Counted from the stretch's first letter, positions 47,227 to 56,035 are shown. The stretch is DNA of 64,000 nucleotides from Actinomycetospora lemnae (GCF_028737315.1 NZ_JAQZAO010000001.1:124001-188000); one strand, 5' to 3'. Notes: a model not told the origin generated them from the letters alone. Program-made: numbers and translations.

Positions 47227-47948
47227 TCCTGGACAACCACCTCGACGTGCCGGCCGCGCCGGACGCGGTGTTCGCGCTGCTCAACGACGTCGAGCGGGTC
47301 GCCGGCTGCCTGCCGGGCGCGACGCTCGAGGGCCGCGACGGCGAGGCGTACCGGGGCCGGGTGAAGGTCAAGGTCGGGCCGATCAGCGCCGCGTACGCGG
47401 GCACGCTGCGGTTCACCGAGGTCGTGCCCGAGCAGCGCACGCTGCGCCTGTCGGCCCGGGCGTCGGACGCCCACGGCGCGGGCGACGCGGAGGCCGACGT
47501 CGTGCTGTCGGTGGCCGAGGCCGACGGCGGCTCGACCCTCGACCTGCACACCGACCTGCTCATCCGGGGCAAGATCGCGCAGTTCGGCAAGGGCGCCATC
47601 ACGACGGTCTCCAGCCGCCTGCTCGACCAGTTCGCCCGCAACCTCGCCGGCGAGCTCTCCTCCGACGCCGCGCCGGCACCCGGGGATGCCAGCCTGGCGT
47701 CCACGCTGGCATCAGACGCCAGGAAATCCCCCACCTCGACCACCTCGGCCACCTCGACCACCTCGGCCGCGCCCTCTACCCCCGCCGGCGGCGAGGCCCT
47801 CGACGGCCTGGCGATGTTCCTGCCCCCCAACGCCGGCCGCTGGGCCGCGCTGGCGGGCGTCGCGGCCGTCGGCGTGTTCCAGGGCTACCTGCTCGGGCGG
47901 CTGCGCGGGCAGAAGGACCTCATCCGGGAGCTGCGCCGTGGCCGCTGA
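47223..47948 (+). CDS. CoxG/SRPBCC-fold protein with C-terminal membrane anchor
   Basis: A 241-residue protein: SRPBCC domain (about 1-145; PAAPDAVFALLNDVERVAGCLPGATL, VKVKVGPISAAYAGTLRF), Ser/Thr/Ala-rich linker (about 148-190) and a C-terminal hydrophobic helix (about 206-223) with basic end. CoxG-like proteins help maturation or membrane recruitment of Cox-type molybdenum hydroxylases. The linker is partly made of palindromic repeat copy B (residues about 156-171, LASTLASDARKSPT). GTGA overlap with the previous gene. Confidence 0.85.
   Translation: MILDNHLDVPAAPDAVFALLNDVERVAGCLPGATLEGRDGEAYRGRVKVKVGPISAAYAGTLRFTEVVPEQRTLRLSARASDAHGAGDAEADVVLSVAEADGGSTLDLHTDLLIRGKIAQFGKGAITTVSSRLLDQFARNLAGELSSDAAPAPGDASLASTLASDARKSPTSTTSATSTTSAAPSTPAGGEALDGLAMFLPPNAGRWAALAGVAAVGVFQGYLLGRLRGQKDLIRELRRGR
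47687..47738 (+). repeat. Interspersed palindromic repeat, copy B
   Basis: CCTGGCGTC (47693-47701) and GACGCCAGG (47715-47723) form a 9-bp stem; an alternative stem GCCAGC/GCTGGC is also possible. It lies in frame in the linker of the CoxG-like gene. The following AAATCCCCCACCTCG is identical to copy A. Confidence 0.8.
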
Positions 47949-48597
47949 GCACACGCCCGTCGACGCCGTCTACGCCCGCGCCGGCTTCGGCGCCGCCGTG
48001 CCCCGCGGGTCGCGCCCGGCGCTGGTCGTCGTCGACCTCACCCGCGGCTTCACCGAGGCCGCCTTCCCCTCGGGCTCGGACCTGACCGCCGAGGTCGCCG
48101 CCACGAACCGCCTCGTCGACGCCGCCCGCCGCGGCGGCGCGCCGGTCGTCTGGACCGTCATCAGCTACACCCCCGCCGAGGCCGACGGCGACGCGATCGC
48201 CTGGCTGCGCAAGGCCCCCGGCATGCGCGCGCTGCGCGAGGGCAGCGAGGCCGTGGCGATCGACCCGCGCCTCGACCACCGCGGCGACGACCCGTTGATC
48301 GTCAAGAAGGGCGCCTCGGCGTTCCACGGCTCGGGGCTGGCGTCCCTCCTCACCGGCCTGCACGTCGACACGGCCGTGGTCTGCGGCGCCACCACCTCGG
48401 GCTGCGTGCGGGCGACCGCGGTGGACGCCGTCCAGTCCGGCTTCGACACCCTCGTCGTCGCCGACGCCTGCGGCGACCGTGCGCGGGCCCCGCACGACGC
48501 GGCACTGTTCGACCTGCAGGCCAAGTACGCCGACGTCGTCACGCTCGACGACGCCGTGTCCTACCTCGACGACCCCTTCCGGAAGGCCGACACGTGA
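47938..48597 (+). CDS. nicF: Isochorismatase-fold amidohydrolase, maleamate amidase (NicF-like)
   Basis: A 219-residue cysteine hydrolase with the triad Asp33 (VVVDLTRGF), a lysine at 123/124 (IVKKGASAF) and nucleophile Cys156 (GATTSGCVRAT), as in N-carbamoylsarcosine amidase and maleamate amidohydrolase. In the nic pathway it converts maleamate to maleate plus ammonia. GTG at 47938 overlaps the CoxG-like gene by 11 bp; the stop overlaps the next start by GTGA. Confidence 0.83.
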   Translation: MAAEHTPVDAVYARAGFGAAVPRGSRPALVVVDLTRGFTEAAFPSGSDLTAEVAATNRLVDAARRGGAPVVWTVISYTPAEADGDAIAWLRKAPGMRALREGSEAVAIDPRLDHRGDDPLIVKKGASAFHGSGLASLLTGLHVDTAVVCGATTSGCVRATAVDAVQSGFDTLVVADACGDRARAPHDAALFDLQAKYADVVTLDDAVSYLDDPFRKADT

Positions 48598-49463
48598 CAC
48601 AGCCCGAGCCCGCGGACCGCCGCGTCCTGTCCCAGCCGGCGCTCGCCGACCTCGGCGAGGTCCCGGCCGACAGCCGCTGGGTGCGCTCGCGCGGCCCGCT
48701 GCTGCACCTGCTCGACTACGGCCCCGAGGGGCGCCCGCCGCTCGTCGTCGTCCCGGGCATCACGAGCCCCGCGATCAGCATGGACTTCGTCGTGCGCGGG
48801 CTCACCGACCTCGTGCGCCCGGTCGTCCTCGACGTCCGCGGTCGCGGCCTGTCCGACAACGGCCCCGACCCCACGGCCTACGACCTCGACACCTACGCCC
48901 GCGACGTCGAGGCCGTCGTGCGCGGGCTGCGCCTCGAGCGCCCGATCCTGCTCGGCCACTCGATGGGCGCGCGCATCGTCGCGGCCACCGCCGCGGCCGG
49001 CCGGGTCGGGTCGCGCGGCTCCGTCCTCGTCGACCCGCCCATGAGCGGACCGGGTCGCGGGCCCTACCCGACCACGCTGGAGGCGTTCCTCGGCCAGCTC
49101 GACCAGGCCCGCCGGGGGACGACCGCCGACGAGGTCGCGCAGTCGTGGCCCCGCTGGCCCCGCCGCGAGCAGGAGCTGCGCGCCCGCTGGATGGGCTCGA
49201 TCTCGCGCGACGCGATCGTCGCCACGCACGCGGGCTTCGAGTCCGAGGACTTCTTCGCCATCTGGCCCTCGGTGCCCGCCCCGACCGTGCTCATCCACGG
49301 CGGCGACAGCCCGGTGGTCACCGCCGCCGGCGCGGAGGAGGCCGCGAAGGCCAACCCGGAGGCGGCGATCGTCGAGGTCCCGGGCACCGGCCACATGGTC
49401 TTCTGGGACGACCCCGCCGCGGCGCTCGAGGCCACGCGCCAGGCCCTGCGCGCCCTGATCTGA
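48594..49463 (+). CDS. nicD: Alpha/beta hydrolase, N-formylmaleamate deformylase (NicD-like)
   Basis: A 289-residue alpha/beta hydrolase: nucleophile elbow GHSMGA (Ser123), catalytic His267 in GTGHMVFWD, oxyanion-region VVPGITSPA. In the nic pathway NicD removes formate from N-formylmaleamate, the product of NicX ring cleavage. Generic fold, so the assignment relies on the cluster. Last gene of the plus-strand operon. Confidence 0.78.
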   Translation: MTQPEPADRRVLSQPALADLGEVPADSRWVRSRGPLLHLLDYGPEGRPPLVVVPGITSPAISMDFVVRGLTDLVRPVVLDVRGRGLSDNGPDPTAYDLDTYARDVEAVVRGLRLERPILLGHSMGARIVAATAAAGRVGSRGSVLVDPPMSGPGRGPYPTTLEAFLGQLDQARRGTTADEVAQSWPRWPRREQELRARWMGSISRDAIVATHAGFESEDFFAIWPSVPAPTVLIHGGDSPVVTAAGAEEAAKANPEAAIVEVPGTGHMVFWDDPAAALEATRQALRALI

Positions 49464-49464
49464 G

Positions 49465-49509
49465 CGAAGGGCACCTTCGCTCGACTAGATCGAGCGAAGG
49501 TGCCCTTCG
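49465..49509. terminator. Bidirectional terminator between nicD and nicE
   Basis: Perfect 20-bp arms CGAAGGGCACCTTCGCTCGA and complement with a 5-nt loop CTAGA lie 2 bp after nicD and 33 bp before the nicE stop on the other strand. Confidence 0.9.
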
Positions 49510-49542
49510 GTCACGAACACACACGCACAACAGGCGCCGGCG

Positions 49543-50364
49543 TCACGCCGCCCGCGTCACGTCCCCCGGGTCGGTGACCGAACCGCTCAGCAGCGCGCCC
49601 GCGTCGGGGACGCGCGTCTCGAGGCCCAGCTCGGACAGGATGCGGAAGGTCGTCGCGGTGGCCGCGGACAGCACCGGCAGGCCCACCTCGTCCTGCACCG
49701 CCTCGATCACCGGCAGCGAGGGCATCTGCACGCACGCCGAGAGCACGAGGGCGTCGGCGCCCGTCACGTCCACCTTCTTGTAGTGCTCCCGCAGGTCCTG
49801 CGGGTCGAGCCGGGCGACGGCCAGGTTGTCGGGCACCTGCAGCGACAGGGAGTCGACGACCTCGACGCCCGCGTCCTCCAGGTAGGCCACGACCGCCTGC
49901 GTCAGCGGCTCCATGTACGGCGTCACGATGGCCACCCGCTTCGCCCCGAGGGCCGCGATGCCCGACAGCAGGGCACCCGCGCTCGAGACGACCGGGGCCG
50001 AAGAACCCTCGGCGCGCAGCGCGGCGGTGATGTCGTCCTCGGCGGTGCAGTGGAAGCCCGGGCCCTGGGCCATGATCGCCACGAGGCACGCGGTGGCGAC
50101 GACGTCCGGGCGGGCGTCGGCGAGCTCGGTGGCCGCGCGGGCCGCCTGCTCGTTCATGGCCTTGAGCTGCTCGGGCGTCACGTGCTGCATGCGCGCCCGG
50201 GCGGCGTGGAAGACGAACCGGTCGTCGGGCAGCACCCGCTCCCGCGCGGCGAGCATGCGCGGGAGCTCGGTCTCCATCGTCAGGTTCGAGCTCGGGACGA
50301 TCATCCCGATGTGGTGGTCGCGAGACGAAGCGGAGCGGAGCTCGACTTCTGCTGGGTCGGTCAC
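49543..50364 (-). CDS. nicE: Maleate cis-trans isomerase (NicE-like; Asp/Glu racemase fold)
   Basis: A 273-residue protein of the maleate isomerase/arylmalonate decarboxylase group. Two catalytic cysteines are placed as expected: Cys93 (VATACLVAIM) and Cys211 (LVLSACVQMPS). The N-terminal GMIVPSSNLTMETELP matches the substrate-binding loop. It converts maleate to fumarate, which enters the TCA cycle. The first residues (DPAEVELRSASSRD) are encoded by a repeat copy. GTG at 50364 overlaps the nicX stop by GTGA. Confidence 0.85.
   Translation of the reverse strand: MTDPAEVELRSASSRDHHIGMIVPSSNLTMETELPRMLAARERVLPDDRFVFHAARARMQHVTPEQLKAMNEQAARAATELADARPDVVATACLVAIMAQGPGFHCTAEDDITAALRAEGSSAPVVSSAGALLSGIAALGAKRVAIVTPYMEPLTQAVVAYLEDAGVEVVDSLSLQVPDNLAVARLDPQDLREHYKKVDVTGADALVLSACVQMPSLPVIEAVQDEVGLPVLSAATATTFRILSELGLETRVPDAGALLSGSVTDPGDVTRAA
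50320..50357 (-). repeat. Nic-cluster short repeat, copy 4 (5' end of nicE)
   Basis: Plus-strand GAGACGAAGCGGAGCG + GAGCTCGACT, covering the first codons of nicE in antisense orientation relative to the other copies' genes. Confidence 0.7.
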
Positions 50365-51392
50365 CGCGTCGCCACCGGCTTCATCTCGGGGATGGTCAGT
50401 TCACCCTGGTCGACGACGAGCTCGTCGTCCAGGTAGAGCGAGTTGCCGCGCATCGGGATGTCGAAGTGGCACGGGGTGTCGTTCGGGCCGCCGAGCTCGT
50501 TGTTCGGACCGATCGAGAACATGACGTTGCCGTAGAAGCTGCGCAGCTCCATGCCCATGCCGCCGGGGAACTGGGTCAGGCCGTGCCAGTGGGCGCGCTC
50601 GTCGAGGCCCCAGCCGACGTGGGACATGCCGTAGCCGCGGGGGTCGTCGAAGCTCTTGATGTAGCTCGACAGGAGCTCCGCGTCGAGGCCACCACGGATG
50701 TCGCGGATGAAGCCCTGCTCGATCTGGAGCGTCACCGGCGTCTGCACGTAGGTGTTGAACGGCAGCAGCACGTCGCCCGGCGAGAGCACGATCTGCCCGT
50801 CGACGCCGTCGTCGGCGCCGCCGGTGAACACGAACGCGGCGGGCCAGTGGTCCCAGCGCCCGGGGGTGTCGGTGTAGCCGTACTCGCTCATCGTCGGGTA
50901 GACGCCGAGGCGGTAGGTGACGTCGGTGCCCGCGGGGCTGGTGATGCGCATCGTCTGCGCCTTGGCGAGCAGGTCGGCGCCGTACTCGACGCGCTCGCGC
51001 AGCTCCGTGGTGGGCATGAGGCGGGCGAGCAGCTCGGGCGGCTCGACGGCGGTGAGGATGCGGGTGCCGGCGTCCTGGATCGCGAACTGCTCCGGTGAGA
51101 ACAGCAGGAACGTGCAGTCGACGAGCATGTCGACCGACTTGAGCGCCTCGACGGCCAGCGGGATGTTCCCGAGGCCGGAGTCGCCCACGGCCCACGCGCC
51201 CGACGCGCTGGCGGGCGGGGGCAGGCGCAGGTGGAAGGTCGCCGCCCCGAGCTGCTGCGCCGCCCAGAGGAACGCGTCGGCGTACTCCCCGCGCTCGGCG
51301 CCGCGGGTCAGCACGGCGACCGTCTCGCCCTCGTGCACGCCGGAGAGCCGCAGCTGCTGCAGGCAGATGTCGTTGAACAGGTTCTGGTCCAT
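50361..51392 (-). CDS. nicX: 2,5-dihydroxypyridine 5,6-dioxygenase (NicX-like)
   Basis: A 343-residue protein matching the length of NicX (about 350). Candidate Fe(II) ligands His258 (GMSHVGWG), His309 and Asp311 (PCHFDIP) keep the spacing of the ligands reported for the P. putida enzyme. It opens the pyridine ring to N-formylmaleamate. ATG at 51392 is preceded by GGAGGT and follows the conserved operator, so it starts the minus-strand nicX-nicE operon. Distantly related to M29 aminopeptidases, which is how automated annotation might label it. Confidence 0.83.
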   Translation of the reverse strand: MDQNLFNDICLQQLRLSGVHEGETVAVLTRGAERGEYADAFLWAAQQLGAATFHLRLPPPASASGAWAVGDSGLGNIPLAVEALKSVDMLVDCTFLLFSPEQFAIQDAGTRILTAVEPPELLARLMPTTELRERVEYGADLLAKAQTMRITSPAGTDVTYRLGVYPTMSEYGYTDTPGRWDHWPAAFVFTGGADDGVDGQIVLSPGDVLLPFNTYVQTPVTLQIEQGFIRDIRGGLDAELLSSYIKSFDDPRGYGMSHVGWGLDERAHWHGLTQFPGGMGMELRSFYGNVMFSIGPNNELGGPNDTPCHFDIPMRGNSLYLDDELVVDQGELTIPEMKPVATR

Positions 51393-51413
51393 CGGTCGAC
51401 CACCTCCGGCTTC

Positions 51414-51443
51414 AATCCGAGCACGTACTATCCGAGCACGCAA
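51414..51443 (-). promoter_or_regulatory. Nic regulon promoter/operator before nicX
   Basis: On the minus strand TTGCGT (51443-51438), one base, then CTCGGATAGTACGTG + CTCGGATT (51436-51414). The 23-bp part is identical to that before nicC. It ends 21 bp from the nicX ATG. Confidence 0.75.
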
Positions 51444-51492
51444 GGTCTGCAACCCAATCGTCATGCCCGGACGGCCGGACGGCGCAGGGGCC

Positions 51493-51498
51493 TAGGCT
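51493..51498 (+). promoter_or_regulatory. -10 box of a leaderless transcript (NYN gene)
   Basis: TAGGCT ends 6 nt before the ATG at 51505, with no Shine-Dalgarno sequence. Confidence 0.55.
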
Positions 51499-51504
51499 GC
51501 CCCG

Positions 51505-52602
51505 ATGGCACCCGAGGACGAACGCATCGCCCTGTTCCTCGACTACGAGAACCTCGCGATCGGGGCGCGGGACGGGCTGGGCGTGTCCCCGTTCGACTTC
51601 GGGCCGGTCGCCGACGCGCTCGCCGAGCGGGGCCGGGTCGTGACGCGCCGCGCGTACGGCGACTGGTCGGCGTTCGACGAGGACCGCCGCCTGCTCGCGC
51701 GCGCCCAGGTCGAGCTGATCGAGATCCCGCAGCGGATCGGCGGCTCCCGCAAGAACGCGGCGGACATCAAGATGGCCGTCGACGCCATCGAGCTCGCCTA
51801 CGAGCGCGGGTTCGTCACCACCTTCGCGATCGGCACCGGCGACTCCGACTTCACCCCGCTCATGCACAAGCTCCGCGAGATGGACAAGCGCGTCATCGGC
51901 ATCGGCGTGCAGTCGTCCACCTCGAAGCTGCTGCCCGCGGCGTGCGACGAGTTCCTCTTCTACGACCGGCTGCCCGGTGTGGAGGCCCGCCCGCTCCTGG
52001 CGCGCCCGTCCCGGCGCCGCCCGGCCACACCGGCCGCCGCTCCGGGGCCCGTCGAGCCGGAGCCCGTCGAGCCGGAGGCCCCCGAGCCGGTCGAGGAGAC
52101 CGCCCCCGCGGCGTCCGACCCCGACCTCGCCGCCGTCGTCACCAGCACCCTCGCGGGACTGGCGCGTGCCACCGACGGACCGGTCCGGGCGTCGACACTC
52201 AAGCGCGCGATCCTGCGCAAGGACCCCACGTTCGACGAGGGCGACCACGGCTTCCGCGGTTTCGGTGAGCTCCTGCGTCACCTCGAGCACCGCGGTGTCC
52301 TCGCCCTCGCCCCGGGCACGGCCGCCGGCGACCCCGAGGTCGCGTTCCCCGAGGACGCCTCGGCCGAGGACGAGGCCTTCGCCCTCTTCGCCACCACGGT
52401 GCGCGACCTGGAGGAGGCCGCGGGCGCACCGCCCCAGCTCTCGGGCCTCAAGGACCAGATGCGCAAGCGGGAGCCGGGGTTCTCGGAGAAGCGCTACGGG
52501 TTCTCCAACTTCCTGGCCTTCGCCCGCGCCGCCCGCGCCCGTGACCTCGTGACGATGGACTGGGACGACGGCCGCGGGGACTACCAGCTCTCGGTGTACT
52601 GA
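51505..52602 (+). CDS. NYN-domain ribonuclease-like protein with two OST-HTH/LOTUS domains
   Basis: A 365-residue protein. The N-terminal NYN/PIN-like domain (about 5-155) shows the acidic active-site residues of the family: LFLDYENLAIG (Asp13), NAADIKMAVD and GTGDSDFTPLM. A Pro/Glu-rich linker (about 165-205) leads to two OST-HTH (LOTUS) modules (about 208-275 and 290-362; TFDEGDHGFRGFGELLRHL and GFSEKRYGFSNFLAFARAA). Probably an RNA-binding nuclease or RNA-turnover factor (LabA-like). Ends 6 bp from the convergent gene. Confidence 0.85.
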   Translation: MAPEDERIALFLDYENLAIGARDGLGVSPFDFGPVADALAERGRVVTRRAYGDWSAFDEDRRLLARAQVELIEIPQRIGGSRKNAADIKMAVDAIELAYERGFVTTFAIGTGDSDFTPLMHKLREMDKRVIGIGVQSSTSKLLPAACDEFLFYDRLPGVEARPLLARPSRRRPATPAAAPGPVEPEPVEPEAPEPVEETAPAASDPDLAAVVTSTLAGLARATDGPVRASTLKRAILRKDPTFDEGDHGFRGFGELLRHLEHRGVLALAPGTAAGDPEVAFPEDASAEDEAFALFATTVRDLEEAAGAPPQLSGLKDQMRKREPGFSEKRYGFSNFLAFARAARARDLVTMDWDDGRGDYQLSVY

Positions 52603-52608
52603 GCCCGC

Positions 52609-53328
52609 TCAACGGTGCTGGCGACGGCTCCCGCCGTGCCAGTCCTCCATGACGCCGACCTCGTCGGTGGACACCCCGAACGACGGGAGCTGCGGCTGCT
52701 CGCGCAGCGAGCGCTTGAGCTCGGCGAAGCCGGGGAAGCGCGCGAGCCCGACCGCGTGGTCCCACAGCTCGCCCGCCTGCTCGGCGGTCGGCATGCGGCT
52801 GATCACGGGGCCGAAGAACGCGAGCCCGTCCGGCGGGTCGACCTGGATGATCGGGGTGCCGACGTCCCGTCCGGTCAGGGCGAGCGCCTCATCGGTCTCG
52901 GCCTGCACGACCTCGTCCCACGCGGTGTCGTCGGCGGCCTCCACGAGCGTCGTCGGCAGCTCCGCGGTGGTCAGCACGCCGGCGAGGAACGTGTCGCTGC
53001 CCTGCGCCTCGCGCGCCACGGAGGTGTCGGGCACCGGCTCCTGCTCGAAGACGTGGCGGCCGAACGCCTCCTGGAGGCGGTCGAGGGCGTCGGTACCGTG
53101 CTCCTTGCGCGCCCGGGCCGCGACCCGCAGCCCGCGCAGGCCTGCGGTGTGGCCCGCCTCGTACTCGGGCGGGAACTGCGCGGCGTAGTCCACCCCGGCG
53201 TTGACCAGGCGCAGCGAGATGAAGCGCCACTCGATGTCGAGGTCGCGCTGGCCTGCGACCAGGCGCAGCCACTTGCTCGTCATCCAGCAGAAGGGGCAGA
53301 TCGGGTCGAACCAGAAGCGGACGTCCAC
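52609..53328 (-). CDS. DsbA-fold mycothiol-dependent oxidoreductase (Rv2466c-like)
   Basis: A 239-residue thioredoxin-fold protein with an N-terminal CPFC motif (Cys11-Cys14, FWFDPICPFCWMTSKW), an alpha-helical insertion, and VGTPIIQVDPPDGLAFFGPVISRMP with the cis-Pro loop. It resembles mycobacterial Rv2466c, a mycothiol-dependent reductase that also reduces nitro prodrugs. GTG start follows TAGGGT (53340-53335) by 6 nt: leaderless. Convergent with the NYN gene. Confidence 0.85.
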   Translation of the reverse strand: MDVRFWFDPICPFCWMTSKWLRLVAGQRDLDIEWRFISLRLVNAGVDYAAQFPPEYEAGHTAGLRGLRVAARARKEHGTDALDRLQEAFGRHVFEQEPVPDTSVAREAQGSDTFLAGVLTTAELPTTLVEAADDTAWDEVVQAETDEALALTGRDVGTPIIQVDPPDGLAFFGPVISRMPTAEQAGELWDHAVGLARFPGFAELKRSLREQPQLPSFGVSTDEVGVMEDWHGGSRRQHR

Positions 53329-53334
53329 CCCGCG

Positions 53335-53340
53335 ACCCTA
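53335..53340 (-). promoter_or_regulatory. -10 box of a leaderless transcript (DsbA-like gene)
   Basis: TAGGGT on the minus strand ends 6 nt before the GTG at 53328. Confidence 0.55.
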
Positions 53341-53351
53341 GGTCGGGCTGA

Positions 53352-53987
53352 TCACGCCCGCACGCGGTCGGCGAGGGTGCCCGCGCCCGGGCCGTCGAGC
53401 TCGTCGAGGGCGTCGGCCCGCCCGGCCGCCGCCATGAGCACCGCCTCGCCCGGGCCGGTCACCTCCCGACCCTTCCCCCAGGTCCAGTCGACGTCGGTGG
53501 CCACGAGGCGCAGCCCGCGGATGCGGGGGGCCGCGTGGATCGGCGGGGCGACCACGGCGAAGGCGAGGACCGCCCGCAGGCGCTCCGGCGGGATCGTGCG
53601 CGGCAGCCCGAGGGGACGGCGGATGTCCTGGTGGTGGATCGTGCCGTCGGTCAGCGCGATCCGGTACCCGAACCGCGCCGCGAGCCCCTCCGGGGTGCGG
53701 TAGCGGCGCACGAGGTCGACGAGGTTCCAGGGGTCGAGCTCGTGCAGGGCGTCGACGGCGCGCCGGTTGGCGCGGTCCGGGGAGAAGCCCGACTGCGCGA
53801 GGATGCGCACGAACCCGGTCATGCCCTGCACGTCGTAGCTGATGACGTGGGCGACGACGTCGCGCACCGACCATCCGGGACACAGCGTCGGCGCGTCCCA
53901 CTGCTCGGGGGTGAGCGTCGCGAGGAAGTCGGCGAGGTCACCGCGCTCCTCGCGCGCGAGGGCGAGCACGTCGGCCATGCGCGGCAT
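53352..53987 (-). CDS. TIGR03083/maleylpyruvate-isomerase-like DinB protein
   Basis: A 211-residue actinobacterial DinB-fold protein: ALAREERGDLADFLATLTPEQWDAPTLCPGWSVRDVVAHVISYD (thiol/metal site residues in CPGW and AHV) and TDGTIHHQDIRRPLGLP (second metal-binding His pair). Probably mycothiol- and metal-dependent; substrate unknown. Starts at ATG 53987 or 53978; neither has a clear Shine-Dalgarno. Confidence 0.8.
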   Translation of the reverse strand: MPRMADVLALAREERGDLADFLATLTPEQWDAPTLCPGWSVRDVVAHVISYDVQGMTGFVRILAQSGFSPDRANRRAVDALHELDPWNLVDLVRRYRTPEGLAARFGYRIALTDGTIHHQDIRRPLGLPRTIPPERLRAVLAFAVVAPPIHAAPRIRGLRLVATDVDWTWGKGREVTGPGEAVLMAAAGRADALDELDGPGAGTLADRVRA

Positions 53988-54023
53988 CGTGGCAGCCCGC
54001 ACCGGCCGGGCACGAGTCGCCGG

Positions 54024-54809
54024 TCAGTCCAGCGTGTCCTGCAGGCGGCGCATGCCCGCGAGCCACCGCTCGTAGTCGCCGGCCTTGCGCCGGAAGAAGG
54101 TCAGCACCTCGGGGTGGGGCAGGACGAGGAACTCCTCGCGCCGCACGCCCTCGACGACGGCGTCCGCCACCGCCTCGGGGGTGAGCACCTCGCCGGCCGC
54201 ACGGACCGCACCGGTGGCCCGCGAGCCCATGCCGCCCGGATCGATCTCGAGCATCGGCGTCGCCACGCCCATCGGGCAGACGGTGCTGACCCGGACCCCC
54301 CGCGCGCCGTAGGTCACCGAGAGCCACTCGGCGAACGCCACCGCCGCGTGCTTGCTGACCGCGTAGGGCGCCGACCCGATCTGCGTCAGCAGCCCCGCCG
54401 CCGACGCGGTCGCGACGAAGTAGCCCTCGCCGCGCTCGAGCCAGCCGGGCAGCAGCAGGCGCGCGGCGGTGATGTGCGCGCGCACGTTGACGTCGAGGAC
54501 GGTGTCCCAGACGTCGTCGGTGGTCTCGACGGGGTCGGTGCCCGCGGCGACACCCGCGTTGGCGAAGAACAGCTCGACGGGCCCGAGCGCGCCCTCGACC
54601 TCGGCGAGCATCGCGGCGGTGGCGTCGGCGTCGGTGACGTCGAGGGGGCGGACGAGGTCGGCGTCCGTCCCGTCGCGCACGGCGTCGAGGGCACCGTCCC
54701 GGTCGGTGGCCGCGACCCGCGCCCCCGCCCCGCGCAGCGCGGCCACCAGCGCCCGCCCGATGCCGCCGCCGGCCCCGGTGACGACGGCGACCCGATCAGT
54801 CAGCTCCAT
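54024..54809 (-). CDS. Short-chain dehydrogenase/reductase
   Basis: A 261-residue classical SDR: cofactor motif TGAGGGIG (12-19), NAGVAAG, and active-site Tyr-x-x-x-Lys in YAVSKHA. The C-terminus carries RREEFLVLPHPEVLTFFRRKAGDYERWLAGMRRLQ, seen in SDRs acting on hydrophobic acyl or steroid-like substrates. 12 bp after the thiolase stop, so the two are one operon, suggesting beta-oxidation-type chemistry. Confidence 0.88.
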   Translation of the reverse strand: MELTDRVAVVTGAGGGIGRALVAALRGAGARVAATDRDGALDAVRDGTDADLVRPLDVTDADATAAMLAEVEGALGPVELFFANAGVAAGTDPVETTDDVWDTVLDVNVRAHITAARLLLPGWLERGEGYFVATASAAGLLTQIGSAPYAVSKHAAVAFAEWLSVTYGARGVRVSTVCPMGVATPMLEIDPGGMGSRATGAVRAAGEVLTPEAVADAVVEGVRREEFLVLPHPEVLTFFRRKAGDYERWLAGMRRLQDTLD

Positions 54810-54821
54810 GCGGTGACGGTG

Positions 54822-55970
<1,149 letters not shown>

Positions 55971-55989
55971 GGTGCCTCCGGTGATCCAG

Positions 55990-56035
55990 GGTGATTTCCT
56001 GGCGTCCAGTGTCAGCGGGGACGCCAGGCTGGCAC
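55990..56035 (-). repeat. Interspersed palindromic repeat, copy C (inverted)
   Basis: Perfect 10-bp arms CCTGGCGTCC (55998-56007) and GGACGCCAGG (56019-56028) with an 11-nt loop. Read on the minus strand it matches copies A and B, including the AGGAAATC flank. It lies between the thiolase start and the DUF2236 gene, where it can act as a hairpin in the mRNA leader. Confidence 0.8.

Noticed and set aside
50361-51392. M29-type leucyl aminopeptidase
   Set aside because: Shares the fold only; the metal-ligand pattern, length and pathway context fit 2,5-dihydroxypyridine dioxygenase better.
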